A program made the position numbers and the translations under genes. The notes below the pieces were generated by a model. The model did no database searches, was not told the origin of the DNA, and worked only from the letters and a program-made list of their open reading frames with translations. Positions 30,049 through 38,158 of a stretch of 64,000 nt of DNA are shown piece by piece. Each line of letters opens with the position of its first letter. Positions within the stretch are counted from its first letter, which is position 1. Location: NCBI RefSeq assembly GCF_041103235.1, contig NZ_JBGCUN010000001.1, positions 682,001-746,000 on the forward strand, given 5' to 3'. Source of the stretch: Yoonia sp. R2331 (GTDB lineage: Bacteria > Pseudomonadota > Alphaproteobacteria > Rhodobacterales > Rhodobacteraceae).

Positions 30049-30687
30049 GTGTCCAATCAAGATCAAACCAAGGAAAAGAAAAACGAGATATTGCAGGCGG
30101 CGACGAAACTGCTGGCATCTCAGGGGCTACAAGCGTTGACCTTTGAGAACGTTGCAAATCAAGCTGATCTTTCTCGTCAGCTTGTCCGCTATTACTATAA
30201 AGACGCTGAAAGCCTGATGATTGATCTGGCGGATCATCTGTCTGATCAATATCGCGAGGCTCTTGTCCTTGGCATTGTCGAATTAGGGAAAGTCAGACGG
30301 CTTGACTGGTTCCTCGACTACTTTTTCGATTTGTCCGAAGTGACGTCAATGCCGAGCGACCTGGAAGTGTATGATGCTCTTATTGCGTTTTCGGTGGGCT
30401 CTTTGCCTTTGAGGGGACGTATGCGCTTGCAGTACCAGACTTTGGGTAAAGTCATGGCCCATGAGTTGGCCATCGCGCATCCCGAGCTGAAAGGACATTC
30501 CTGCGAAGAACTCTCGTTCCTATTCGTTTCTGCGATGCACGCTCATTGGAGCTTCGTGGCGAGCCTCGATTATTCTCGGGAACATAGTTTGCTTGCGCGA
30601 AACGCCTTTGGCCGCCTTATCGAGTCTTATGTCAAAGAAGCGCCAAGCAGCCCCACAATTCCTAACCCGTGGGGACACGAAGACTAA
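30049..30687 (+). CDS. TetR-family transcriptional regulator
   Basis: The 212-residue product has the TetR DNA-binding domain at residues 8-55: KKNEILQAATKLLASQGLQALTFENVANQADLSRQLVRYYYKD, with the YYY(K) helix end typical of the family. The all-helical ligand-binding domain has no recognisable ligand motif. The start is a GTG at 30049; the ribosome-binding site is weak, so an alternative start is possible. Base composition is lower in G+C than the flanking housekeeping genes. The next gene in its direction is the LysR-type gene 2.5 kb away, so its target may be the minus-strand block at 30.8-33.0 kb or itself. Confidence 0.87.
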   Translation: MSNQDQTKEKKNEILQAATKLLASQGLQALTFENVANQADLSRQLVRYYYKDAESLMIDLADHLSDQYREALVLGIVELGKVRRLDWFLDYFFDLSEVTSMPSDLEVYDALIAFSVGSLPLRGRMRLQYQTLGKVMAHELAIAHPELKGHSCEELSFLFVSAMHAHWSFVASLDYSREHSLLARNAFGRLIESYVKEAPSSPTIPNPWGHED

Positions 30688-30816
30688 CTATATTTATTGG
30701 TGAAATTCGGATCGAGGATGCGAATACAATCGCGCACGATCCGAACGTATTGGCGTATCGAGATGTGCAAACGCTCGTGCAATTGGCCTGGCTGCGACCA
30801 TAGGCCGTACCTTTCT

Positions 30817-31269
30817 TCATTTCACAGAGATCTGGGACGTTTTGTGCTTTGTAGATGTACGGATGATTGAAAATGCGAGGAAACCTGCTGGGCCAAAAAG
30901 AAACGTGAGTGGAAGGCAAGGCGCAACCAACCAATAATACACACAGTCTTTACGCGCTGTCCTGCAGATCCAAGCTCCGATCAAAAGATCAAATGCAAGG
31001 AAGTGTATCCAACCTGCCAACATCGCACTGGGGTGCGAAAAGAGCGTCGCGACGGCTTCAAGGTTGCCAAAACCACCATCTTCATCTGAAGGAAAGAAGA
31101 CTGCCAGCACCACATATCCAGCTGACAAGACCAACGGAATGAATACCCCCGAAATCCGATCCGATTAGCTTGGAAAGAGCGGCGAAGCCAGCAAGATTAT
31201 CCAACCTATGATCGCCAGAATGCTGGACAGTGAGAACAGAAGTTCATGATTCACATTTGCATCAGGCAT
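30817..31269 (-). pseudogene. ABA4-like (DUF4281) membrane protein, interrupted by a stop codon
   Basis: Reading from the ATG at 31269, the frame encodes MPDANVNHELLFSLSSILAI and a first helix, then meets TAA after about 34 codons (PLFPS-stop-SDRI). It continues in the same frame with a complete DUF4281-type remainder: GGFGNLEAVATLF, GWIHFLAFDLLIGAWICRTA, LTFLFGPAGFLAFSIIR. In homologues I recall, the stop position is a Trp (typically PRWADR), so this looks like a nonsense mutation rather than a chance fusion. The ATG overlaps the end of the upstream oxidoreductase gene by eight bases, which supports 31269 as the original start. A truncated product from a TTG at 31134 cannot be excluded. Confidence 0.7.
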
Positions 31270-32299
31270 GGACGACCTCACTTGCGAGATTTTTTCCTTC
31301 ACCTCGCGAGCGTTCGCTCTCGTCAGACTTGACGGTCACGACCACGTTGCCCTTTTTTCTGCCGGTATCGACATGTGCATGGGCAACCCTCATATCGTCA
31401 AATGAGTAGCGTCTGTCGATGACGGGAAGAAGGGCGCCTTGCGCCGCGAGATTTACGACCGCCTGCAGGACCTCACGGCTTTCGGTCGCGACACCACCGA
31501 TCATCTTCTTGCCTTTGAGAGCCGCTTTGATGGCCCCGAAAAACATATCCGAGGTTTTTCCCGCGATGAGGACCATCTTTCCGCCGTGGCGAATGGCCTG
31601 TTGGGCCTGTGACCATGGCAGAGTTCCGACAGTATCTACCACGATGTCATATTGAACACCGTTTTCCACAATGTCCTCGTTCCGATAGTCGATGACACGG
31701 TCGGCCCCCAACTTACGCATCAGGCCTGCATTCTTGGCACTGCAAACAGCGGTCACTTCTGCCCCAAGGTGCTTTGCGATTTGTACGCTCGCCGAACCGA
31801 CGGAACCGGACGCACCATTGATCAGGATCCTGTCACCGGCCTGCACCTTTGCCTTGTTGACCAGAAAGTCATAGGCCGTTGTTGCCCCAAACGGGATTGC
31901 AGCGCTTTCTGCAAAACTCAGACTGTCTGGCTTTCTGACCAGTTTGCCGTCCGCTGGCATTGCTATGAACTCGGCGTGCGCTCCGAATCCCGCACCAGGA
32001 AAACCGATAACGGCATCGCCAGGCTGGAAAGTTGAAACGTCCGTTCCAACTTTTTCGATGATCCCTGAGAGCTCTGTCCCAAGGATCGGTTTGCGTGGAC
32101 CGGTTATGCCAAAAACCAACCGACCTACCAGCCCGAGGCCTTTCGGCATCGTCAGGCTGCGCGCGCGCCAGTCACCTGCGCTGACTGTTGTGGCGACGAT
32201 CCTGATCAGAACTTCATTTGGCTTTGCTGTAGGTGTGGGAACCTCAACTTTTGAAACAACGTCGGCAGGCCCATATTGAGTGTAAGAATATGCAAGCAT
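31262..32299 (-). CDS. NAD(P)-dependent quinone oxidoreductase-like (zinc-free MDR) protein
   Basis: The 345-residue product is a medium-chain dehydrogenase/reductase of the zinc-independent quinone reductase type. A GroES-like N-terminal domain contains ILGTELSGIIEKVG and FQPGDAVIGFPG. The Rossmann domain has INGASGSVGSASVQIAKHLGAEVTAV, and the catalytic-zinc Cys/His pattern of alcohol dehydrogenases is missing. It probably reduces quinones or enones with NADPH in the cytoplasm. The DUF4386-type membrane-protein gene lies 12 bases upstream and the interrupted ABA4-like gene overlaps its end, so the three formed one operon. Confidence 0.9.
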   Translation of the reverse strand: MLAYSYTQYGPADVVSKVEVPTPTAKPNEVLIRIVATTVSAGDWRARSLTMPKGLGLVGRLVFGITGPRKPILGTELSGIIEKVGTDVSTFQPGDAVIGFPGAGFGAHAEFIAMPADGKLVRKPDSLSFAESAAIPFGATTAYDFLVNKAKVQAGDRILINGASGSVGSASVQIAKHLGAEVTAVCSAKNAGLMRKLGADRVIDYRNEDIVENGVQYDIVVDTVGTLPWSQAQQAIRHGGKMVLIAGKTSDMFFGAIKAALKGKKMIGGVATESREVLQAVVNLAAQGALLPVIDRRYSFDDMRVAHAHVDTGRKKGNVVVTVKSDESERSRGEGKNLASEVVHA

Positions 32300-32311
32300 G
32301 AGATATCCCCC

Positions 32312-33034
32312 TTACGCCACAACCGGCGTGGTTTGATTGGATTGAATTGTCGGGCGGCCACCCCGGATCAGCAGCCAGAGGCCGAAACTGATCTCAGAGA
32401 TGCTCACGACTACAAGGAGCGCGATGTAGGTGTAGTTGATGGCTGCGACATCGACGAACGTGAGCTTTGCGATACCTTGAATCAGATAGCCAAAGGCACC
32501 AACAAATAGCCCCCATCCCAACAGATGCGGTACAGTGTCAGATTTCAGTATCAGCCAACCAAGTGCGAGAAGATGGACGCCGAAAAAGAGCTGCCAGACA
32601 AAGACGCCAATTGCATGTGCATCAAAGCAGAATTGGACCATTGCATGCAGGTGCGCAGTGTCCCATCCGGTGGCTTGCGTCAGCAAAATATATGGCATCA
32701 CCCAAAGCAGCAGGTTGATCCCCATGACCGTGATCATACCAGCCCGGGAAATCAGGGCGGCCATGGCCATTTTGGGGCCCACTGACCTGAACATCTGATA
32801 AAGGATCGCCGTGATCGCCAATTCGAACAGGATCACGGCGCTGTCAGCCAAGATCCCCAGCTGATAAAGCCCCGTGTTGGCCATCAGGTTCGCACTCGAC
32901 GTGGCACCGTCACCCGCCACAATCTGCATTGGCACATAGCCGATGCTGAAGCCGCCACAGACTGCAATAGCCAGATAGAGACCACCTGCGGCGCGGGCCG
33001 CTTGCGTGTCCCAGTGTTGCGTAGCGTTTTTCAT
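32312..33034 (-). CDS. DUF4386-type membrane protein
   Basis: The 240-residue product has about six transmembrane helices and resembles DUF4386 proteins: ARAAGGLYLAIAVCGGFSIGYVPM at the start, a central LISRAGMITVMGINLLLWVMPYILL, and FHLLALGWLIL-like helices. The function is unknown. The start is taken at the ATG at 33034 (MKNATQHWDTQ), not the longer frame from 33169, because the upstream portion is low-complexity and encodes the pentanucleotide repeat. That repeat, AAAGG in the message, supplies the purine-rich ribosome-binding region directly before the ATG. It is the first gene of the operon with the oxidoreductase. Confidence 0.85.
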   Translation of the reverse strand: MKNATQHWDTQAARAAGGLYLAIAVCGGFSIGYVPMQIVAGDGATSSANLMANTGLYQLGILADSAVILFELAITAILYQMFRSVGPKMAMAALISRAGMITVMGINLLLWVMPYILLTQATGWDTAHLHAMVQFCFDAHAIGVFVWQLFFGVHLLALGWLILKSDTVPHLLGWGLFVGAFGYLIQGIAKLTFVDVAAINYTYIALLVVVSISEISFGLWLLIRGGRPTIQSNQTTPVVA

Positions 33035-33062
33035 TTCCTTTCCTTTCCTTTCCTTTCCTTTC
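33034..33062. repeat. Pentanucleotide tandem repeat (TTTCC)5 at a start codon
   Basis: Five perfect copies of TTTCC plus TTTC run from the DUF4386 start codon outward; on the coding strand this is GAAAG repeated, ending in GGAAATG. It therefore forms the Shine-Dalgarno region of the gene. Tandem repeats of this kind can change copy number by slippage and alter expression. Confidence 0.9.
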
Positions 33063-33196
33063 AAGGTTTCGCCGGTCCGGGTTAGTGTGGTTGTCCGCAA
33101 CAGGCAGAGCGTTGGGGTTGATCTTGGAAAGGGGTGTACGCTGGACGGAGATCCATGCGAATTGACCAATTCTCTAATTTTGATATGCAGATTTGC

Positions 33197-34084
33197 ATGG
33201 ATTGGCGGTCGGTAAAGTTTGACTGGAACAAGGCGCGTGCCTTTTTGGTGACGGCGGAAGAGGGGTCATTGTCGGCTGCCGCCCGCGCCCTGGGCATGGC
33301 GCAACCAACACTCGGACGACAGGTCGACGGGTTAGAGCAAGAGCTTGGCGTGGTCCTGTTTGAACGTGTCGGTCGGGGGCTGACTCTGACGCCAAGTGGC
33401 CTGGAACTGTTGGAACACGTCCGCGACATGGGTCATGCCGCTGGCCGGGTCTCGCTCACTGCTTTGGGTCAGGCACAGGCGCTGGAGGGGCCGATCAGCA
33501 TCTCGGCAAGCGAAACTTACGCGGCCGTATTGCTGCCCCCGATTGTGACAAGGCTGCGCCGCGAAGAGCCTGGCATCCACGTTGAGATCGTTGTCTCGAA
33601 CCATGCCAGCGACCTGCTGCGCCGGGAAGCCGACATTGCGATCCGCAATTTCCGCCCGACGGAACCTGATCTGATCGCCAAAAAGGTCGGGATGGCTGAT
33701 GCAGTTCTTTATGCCGCGCCTGATTACCTAGCAAAACTGGGCAACCCAAAAACACCCTATGATCTGCGGTACGCTGACTTTATTAATCTGGATCGCAGCG
33801 GTGGCATGTTGAAAGGGCTCAACAGTCTTGGGCTTGGTCTGACCGAAGCGAACTTTCCGCTGCTCACCGAGAGCTATCTGGTGATGTGGGAACTGGTGAA
33901 GCAAGGTGCTGCGATTGGAGTTCTGGATGCCCAGATCGGCGATGCGGAACCGGCGGTAGTGCGCGTCCTGCCTGATCTGGAACCGCTGCGGTTTCCGATC
34001 TGGCTGGTGGCACACCGAGAGCTGACCACAAGCCGTCGCATTCGTCGGGTCTTTGACTTCCTGATCGAAGAACTCAAGAGATAA
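33197..34084 (+). CDS. LysR-family transcriptional regulator
   Basis: The 295-residue product has an N-terminal LysR helix-turn-helix (FDWNKARAFLVTAEEGSLSAAARALGMAQPTLGRQVDGLEQELGVVLFERVGRG). A periplasmic-binding-protein-like effector domain follows. The start at 33197 (MDWRSVKFDW) gives the usual distance to the helix-turn-helix; upstream ATGs at 33155 or 33185 would add unneeded residues. It diverges from the DUF4386-oxidoreductase operon, with the pentanucleotide repeat between, and by the usual LysR arrangement probably regulates that operon. Confidence 0.9.
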   Translation: MDWRSVKFDWNKARAFLVTAEEGSLSAAARALGMAQPTLGRQVDGLEQELGVVLFERVGRGLTLTPSGLELLEHVRDMGHAAGRVSLTALGQAQALEGPISISASETYAAVLLPPIVTRLRREEPGIHVEIVVSNHASDLLRREADIAIRNFRPTEPDLIAKKVGMADAVLYAAPDYLAKLGNPKTPYDLRYADFINLDRSGGMLKGLNSLGLGLTEANFPLLTESYLVMWELVKQGAAIGVLDAQIGDAEPAVVRVLPDLEPLRFPIWLVAHRELTTSRRIRRVFDFLIEELKR

Positions 34085-34120
34085 GCAAACTAAGCTATCA
34101 GGTGGGCGTCGCGGCCACGG

Positions 34121-34834
34121 CTATGCATAGCGAACACGGTGAACACCGTCACTGAACGTGACATGTCTTTTCCGAAACGTTGATCCCGCCATCTGTTCCG
34201 GCCCTGTGATCCGGTCCATTCTGAAATGGCGAAAATCCTGCCGATCTGGATCCCACGCAACCAGGTACCAAAGTGGCGGAAGAATGAGCATTGCCTGCGG
34301 TTCAACCTCGCGTACAGAGCAGGCACCGCGGGCATCGGAATACTGAAAGCGCAGGCAGTTCCTGTTCAGGAATGCGTCCTCGAACCCAGAAAGTAGCGCA
34401 GGATCGACCCCCGTGACATCTGAAACATCAACCTGTGGGGCCAGTGGCCCAACATAGAGGCAATCAAGGAGGCGCCTTAGATCGCGGAGTTTGTCTGGCG
34501 GCAGGGCCTTCTCAATCTTGGCAAGTCCCGCATCGGCCAGTCCTGAAAACGGTAGTTGTCCCGCAGCCTGCATACTTGCCACGCTGATCACCAGTGCGAA
34601 AACTTCGGTCACAGTCAGGCGCGCTGCGGTCTGCACGGAACGGGTATCCATCGACACCCCGCCACCGCGCCCCTGTTCGGTATCAATAACGAATCCTTCA
34701 TCCCGCAGCTCTGCGATATCCCGCAGAATGGTGCTCCTTGATGCTCCGACCTCTTGGGCCAGGCCTTTGAGTGTCGCTGACCCGGACCGACGCAGGGTGC
34801 GGACAATCGCGTCTTGTCGTGCTCTGCCGTTCAT
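34121..34834 (-). CDS. HTH/WYL-domain transcriptional regulator (YafY type)
   Basis: The 237-residue product has an N-terminal DeoR-like winged helix (RQDAIVRTLRRSGSATLKGLAQEVGASRSTILRDIAELRDEGF). A middle linker and a WYL-type C-terminal half follow, with LRFQYSDARGACSVREVEPQAMLILPPLWYLVAWDPDRQDFRHFRMDRI. The variant here reads WYLVAWD. It diverges from an alpha/beta hydrolase gene, and a strong palindrome at 34869-34885 lies between them. The likely arrangement is a regulator controlling the hydrolase and itself; the ligand is unknown. Confidence 0.9.
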   Translation of the reverse strand: MNGRARQDAIVRTLRRSGSATLKGLAQEVGASRSTILRDIAELRDEGFVIDTEQGRGGGVSMDTRSVQTAARLTVTEVFALVISVASMQAAGQLPFSGLADAGLAKIEKALPPDKLRDLRRLLDCLYVGPLAPQVDVSDVTGVDPALLSGFEDAFLNRNCLRFQYSDARGACSVREVEPQAMLILPPLWYLVAWDPDRQDFRHFRMDRITGPEQMAGSTFRKRHVTFSDGVHRVRYA

Positions 34835-34851
34835 TGGGACACTCTATCATA

Positions 34852-34885
34852 AAAGGTATCAAATTATGGTACCTTTCAAAGGTAC
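34852..34885. promoter_or_regulatory. Candidate operator: GTACCTTT-C-AAAGGTAC plus an outlying AAAGGTA half-site
   Basis: A perfect 17-base palindrome occupies 34869-34885, and another AAAGGTA half-site lies at 34852-34858, giving three half-sites in 34 bases. It sits between the divergent WYL regulator and hydrolase genes, 18 bases upstream of the regulator start and 35 upstream of the hydrolase start. Confidence 0.6.
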
Positions 34886-34920
34886 GACGTTGCTAGACAC
34901 CAATTCAAGGAGACAAAGCG

Positions 34921-35856
34921 ATGTTCGATACCACCAATTTCCCGGCGCCCTCATTCGTTGAGGTCAATGGCGTAACCCTCGAAGTTTTCGAAACCGGTCA
35001 AGAAAACAAAGGCAATCCGATTGTCCTGTGCCACGGCTGGCCAGAACATGCCTTTTCCTGGCGTCATCAGATGCCAGCATTGGCGGCTGCAGGCTATCAC
35101 GTCATCGTTCCTAACCAGCGCGGCTACGGGAATTCGTCCTGCCCTGCAGATGTGACGGATTACGATATCTCAAAGCTGACAGGTGATCTTGCCGCGCTTC
35201 TGGATCATTTCGGATATGACAATGCGATCTTTGTTGGCCACGACTGGGGGGCAAATGTCGTCTGGAGCATGGCGCTTTTGCACCCCTCACGCGTGGCGAA
35301 GGTCATCAATCTGGCGCTTCCCTATCAGCTGCGCGGTGATATGCCGTGGATTGAAATGATGGAGACCTACTTTGGTCCCGATAATTACTTTGTGCACTTC
35401 AATCGGCAGCCAGGCGTTGCGGATGCAATTCTGGATGCAAACGCAGATCGGTTCTTACGCAATCTGTTTCGCAAAAATGCCCCTCTGACACCGCCAGAGC
35501 CGGGCATGATGATGATCAATCTTGCACTGACCCCGGACGGGGCTGGCGAGCCGGTGATGTCAGATGCGGACCGCGCGATCTTTAGGGAAGCATTCGACCA
35601 GAATGGATTTACGAGCAGTATCAATTGGTACAGGAACATGGATCGCAACTGGCACATCCTTGCGGATGTTGACCCGATCATCCGCAAACCTGCGCTGATG
35701 ATCTATGGCGAACGGGACATGATCCCACAATCAAAGACCCTTTCGGAATTTGTGCCGGGTATTGACGTCGTCAGCCTCGATTGCGGGCATTGGATCCAGC
35801 AGGAATTGCCCGATGAGACGACAAAGGCCATTTTGGACTGGCTCGCAGGACAATGA
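34921..35856 (+). CDS. Alpha/beta hydrolase (epoxide hydrolase-like)
   Basis: The 311-residue product is an alpha/beta hydrolase of the epoxide-hydrolase/haloalkane-dehalogenase group. The oxyanion motif is CHGWPEHAFSWRHQM, and the nucleophile elbow GHDWGANV carries Asp as nucleophile. The cap domain spans roughly residues 130-220. YGERDMIPQ precedes the acid residue, and the catalytic His is in LDCGHWIQQE. Asp as nucleophile and the HGWP signature favour epoxide hydrolase, but no substrate can be named. AGGAG stands 10 bases before the ATG. Its regulator is probably the divergent WYL protein. Confidence 0.9.
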   Translation: MFDTTNFPAPSFVEVNGVTLEVFETGQENKGNPIVLCHGWPEHAFSWRHQMPALAAAGYHVIVPNQRGYGNSSCPADVTDYDISKLTGDLAALLDHFGYDNAIFVGHDWGANVVWSMALLHPSRVAKVINLALPYQLRGDMPWIEMMETYFGPDNYFVHFNRQPGVADAILDANADRFLRNLFRKNAPLTPPEPGMMMINLALTPDGAGEPVMSDADRAIFREAFDQNGFTSSINWYRNMDRNWHILADVDPIIRKPALMIYGERDMIPQSKTLSEFVPGIDVVSLDCGHWIQQELPDETTKAILDWLAGQ

Positions 35857-35945
35857 CATAGGTAAGCGCCATCTTGACCGGCCTTCTTGATCAAGGCCGG
35901 CTCATAGACATAGTGTTAGACGGCCTCGTGATAGGAGTCCGATTG

Positions 35946-36971
35946 ATGGCAGAACAGACGATGGCGGCGGGGTTCGCATCAAGCTTTGCGGACTATGCTT
36001 GCAAGAAGGGCGCAAAACGCGACGCATTGCTCGCCGCTGGTGGTCTGACAGAGAACGACCTGTCAGATCAGGACAATCGCATCCCAGAGGCCGCCTATCG
36101 GACAATGATTGGTGCGGCGATCGCGCAAACCGGGGATACGTCGCTGTTGCTGCGCCACACTCTTGAATCGCGGCTCGAAACGATTTCGGTTGTTGGCCAA
36201 ATTGTTCACACCTCGGCCTCGTTTCGGCATTCGATTGAACAGCTAAACCGCTATCTGCATCTTATGGCGAGCGGGAAGCTGCGGGCGGGGACGAACCGCT
36301 TTGAACTGCTGCATGAAGGCGGCGACCTTTGGATCGTCGATCATCTGGAAGTTTCACCTGATGCGTACCTGGCGACCGAAGCATCATTTGCCCGGTTCAT
36401 CAGCGAGTTTCGCAGGTCGTTCCCGGACGCAACATTCGAGATCGGGTTGGAGGTCACATATCCGCCACCGCCTCACGTAGACCAATATCCGGAACTCTTC
36501 CGTATCCCCGTGAAATTCAATGCGCGTCGGAATGCGCTTCAGATTGATCCAATCTGGGACAGCCCGGAGACGCAGTTCGAGCCCGGAAACACCTATGCTT
36601 TTGGCGTCTTCACCCGTCATGCCGATGAATTGTTAGAAAATCTGCGGGTCGATACATCGATCCGGGCCGAGATCGAGGCTCAGATCTTGCCCAAGATGCA
36701 TGAAGGAGCGATCTCAATGGACAAGGTTGCCAGAGACCTCGCGATGAGCCGCCAAACACTGTATCGCCGCTTAAAGGAAGAAGGCGTCACCTTCGCCGAA
36801 GTCCACGACGATTTGCGCAAGCGGATGGCGCTGGAGTACCTAGAAGGCCAAAAGGTGACGGTCAACGAAACCGCGTACCTATTAGGGTTTTCTGAAGCGT
36901 CATCATTCGTCCGTGCTTTCAAACGATGGACCGGTCTCAGCCCAACTGCCTACCTCAATCAGGCAGCCTGA
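35946..36971 (+). CDS. AraC-family transcriptional regulator (OruR/ToxT-like N-terminus)
   Basis: The 341-residue product has an N-terminal arabinose-binding-like domain of the Arabinose_bd type (about residues 20-200). A C-terminal AraC DNA-binding domain follows (SMDKVARDLAMSRQTLYRRLKEEG, then VNETAYLLGFSEASSFVRAFKRWTGLSP). The start at 35946 has AGGAG nine bases upstream; an in-frame ATG at 35874 lies too close to the preceding gene and lacks such a site. It follows the hydrolase on the same strand by about 90 bases and could regulate it or a nearby gene. Confidence 0.9.
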   Translation: MAEQTMAAGFASSFADYACKKGAKRDALLAAGGLTENDLSDQDNRIPEAAYRTMIGAAIAQTGDTSLLLRHTLESRLETISVVGQIVHTSASFRHSIEQLNRYLHLMASGKLRAGTNRFELLHEGGDLWIVDHLEVSPDAYLATEASFARFISEFRRSFPDATFEIGLEVTYPPPPHVDQYPELFRIPVKFNARRNALQIDPIWDSPETQFEPGNTYAFGVFTRHADELLENLRVDTSIRAEIEAQILPKMHEGAISMDKVARDLAMSRQTLYRRLKEEGVTFAEVHDDLRKRMALEYLEGQKVTVNETAYLLGFSEASSFVRAFKRWTGLSPTAYLNQAA

Positions 36972-37077
36972 AGTCACTCTGTTACGAAGTGTCAATTCGT
37001 TGATGCCTGCGGTCATGCCCTGACCGCACAGGACTGGCTATCTGCTTTCTCAATACTGAAACGAGAAAGATCAGACG

Positions 37078-37440
37078 ATGAAAACACAATTCACTCTTAC
37101 CGCTGCTGGATTGGTCCTGATGGCCGCATGCGCAGACAGCGGTGCAAATTATCAACCTATTCTCGATGGCACACCGACGCCTGCCTATCAGGCCGACCTG
37201 GATGCGTGTCAGGCCTTGGCCCACAACCAGACCCAATTCGATGAAGACACGATCGCTGCAACTGTTCTAGGCGCTGGTGTGGGTGCTGCACTCGGTGAAG
37301 CTGACAGTGGCGATGCATTGGAGGGCGCAATTGCAGGTGCGCTCGTTGGCGGCATTTCGACTGCTGTTGATGCAAGCGAAAAGCGCGAAGCGATCGTCAT
37401 TGAGTGCCTGCGGGGCCGTGGCCACAGAGTTGTGGGTTGA
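37078..37440 (+). CDS. Small glycine-zipper lipoprotein
   Basis: The 120-residue product has a lipoprotein signal with lipobox LMAAC (Cys at about residue 18). A Gly/Ala-rich segment (VLGAGVGAALGEADSGDALEGAIAGALVGG) fits a glycine-zipper motif that packs against or inserts into membranes. A conserved-looking Cys occurs near the end (VIECLRGRGH). It is probably outer-membrane attached and of unknown function. AAAGATCAGACG before the ATG is a poor ribosome-binding site. Confidence 0.78.
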   Translation: MKTQFTLTAAGLVLMAACADSGANYQPILDGTPTPAYQADLDACQALAHNQTQFDEDTIAATVLGAGVGAALGEADSGDALEGAIAGALVGGISTAVDASEKREAIVIECLRGRGHRVVG

Positions 37441-37450
37441 GGGCCGCGCT

Positions 37451-37642
37451 ATGACAAATGTTCTCCGCTACCGCGCCCGCAGATTTAACGCGCTCTATTC
37501 CCTTCTTGTGGGTGACAGCGGCGCAGTTCGGCACCTGACCGCCGATCTTCCCGACTACTTGTTGCGGGACATAGTATTGCCGGAAAGCGGGCCACACGAC
37601 CGACCTATGGGCCAACTGAGTCTCCGCTGCCACCCGATCTGA
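37451..37642 (+). CDS. Small DUF1127-like protein
   Basis: The predicted product of 63 residues contains ADLPDYLLRDIVLPESG, which resembles the LDDRLLRDIGL helix of DUF1127 proteins, with an Arg-rich start. The ATG lies 10 bases after the lipoprotein stop. DUF1127 proteins of alphaproteobacteria bind RNA or affect phosphate and C1 metabolism in some species. The match here is short and partial, and a chance open frame is possible. Confidence 0.45.
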   Translation: MTNVLRYRARRFNALYSLLVGDSGAVRHLTADLPDYLLRDIVLPESGPHDRPMGQLSLRCHPI

Positions 37643-37675
37643 CCCTAGTACTTGCTCTCAAAAAGGATCTAAGCA

Positions 37676-38158
37676 ATGAAACGTGTCCTCCTCATCGGAG
37701 CTAGCAGTCCGCTTGGGCACATGTTGTGTTCGGAGTTCCAGCGACAGGGGTGGTATGTGATTGCCCTCGTTCGCAAGACCTCCCGCGCCAAGTTACTCGC
37801 GGCTGACCAACTTGTTGAGGCGCGTTTTGCCGACCCGAACGCTTTGAGCGGGGTCATGACTGGTGTGACACTGGTCGTGTCCTGCCTCGGCACTAAGCGT
37901 GAAGCCGATGCCGTAGATGGGTGGCACATCGACTATCCAAGCAAACTCAACCTCCTGCAGGAGGCAAAGCGCGCATCTGTCGAACAGTTCATATGCGTCG
38001 ACCAGCTGCATGGTCTTAGCAAAATGCAGGTTATGGACGCGCTTGACCTCGACGCAGTCGCAGGACCGCAAAGACAACAAGACCAATTCGAAAACACGTG
38101 CGCCAACATACCCACGGCGCAGATTCATCAACTCATTACCGAAAGGGAAAAATCATGA
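37676..38158 (+). CDS. NAD(P)-binding (NmrA/SDR-like) protein, probably truncated
   Basis: The 160-residue product begins with a Rossmann motif, VLLIGASSPLGHMLCSEFQ, then VIALVRKTSRAKLL and a VVSCLGTKREAD strand typical of atypical SDR/NmrA-like sugar-epimerase relatives. Those proteins are usually 250-300 residues, so the C-terminal half with the substrate site is missing. The tail beyond residue 130 (VAGPQRQQDQFENTC) has no family similarity that I see. The stop overlaps the ATG of the following membrane-protein gene. It may be a remnant or a small cofactor-binding protein. Confidence 0.6.
   Translation: MKRVLLIGASSPLGHMLCSEFQRQGWYVIALVRKTSRAKLLAADQLVEARFADPNALSGVMTGVTLVVSCLGTKREADAVDGWHIDYPSKLNLLQEAKRASVEQFICVDQLHGLSKMQVMDALDLDAVAGPQRQQDQFENTCANIPTAQIHQLITEREKS

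Noticed and set aside
29964-30146. A 60-codon frame overlapping the TetR start.
   Set aside because: It overlaps the regulator in another frame and has no ribosome-binding site.
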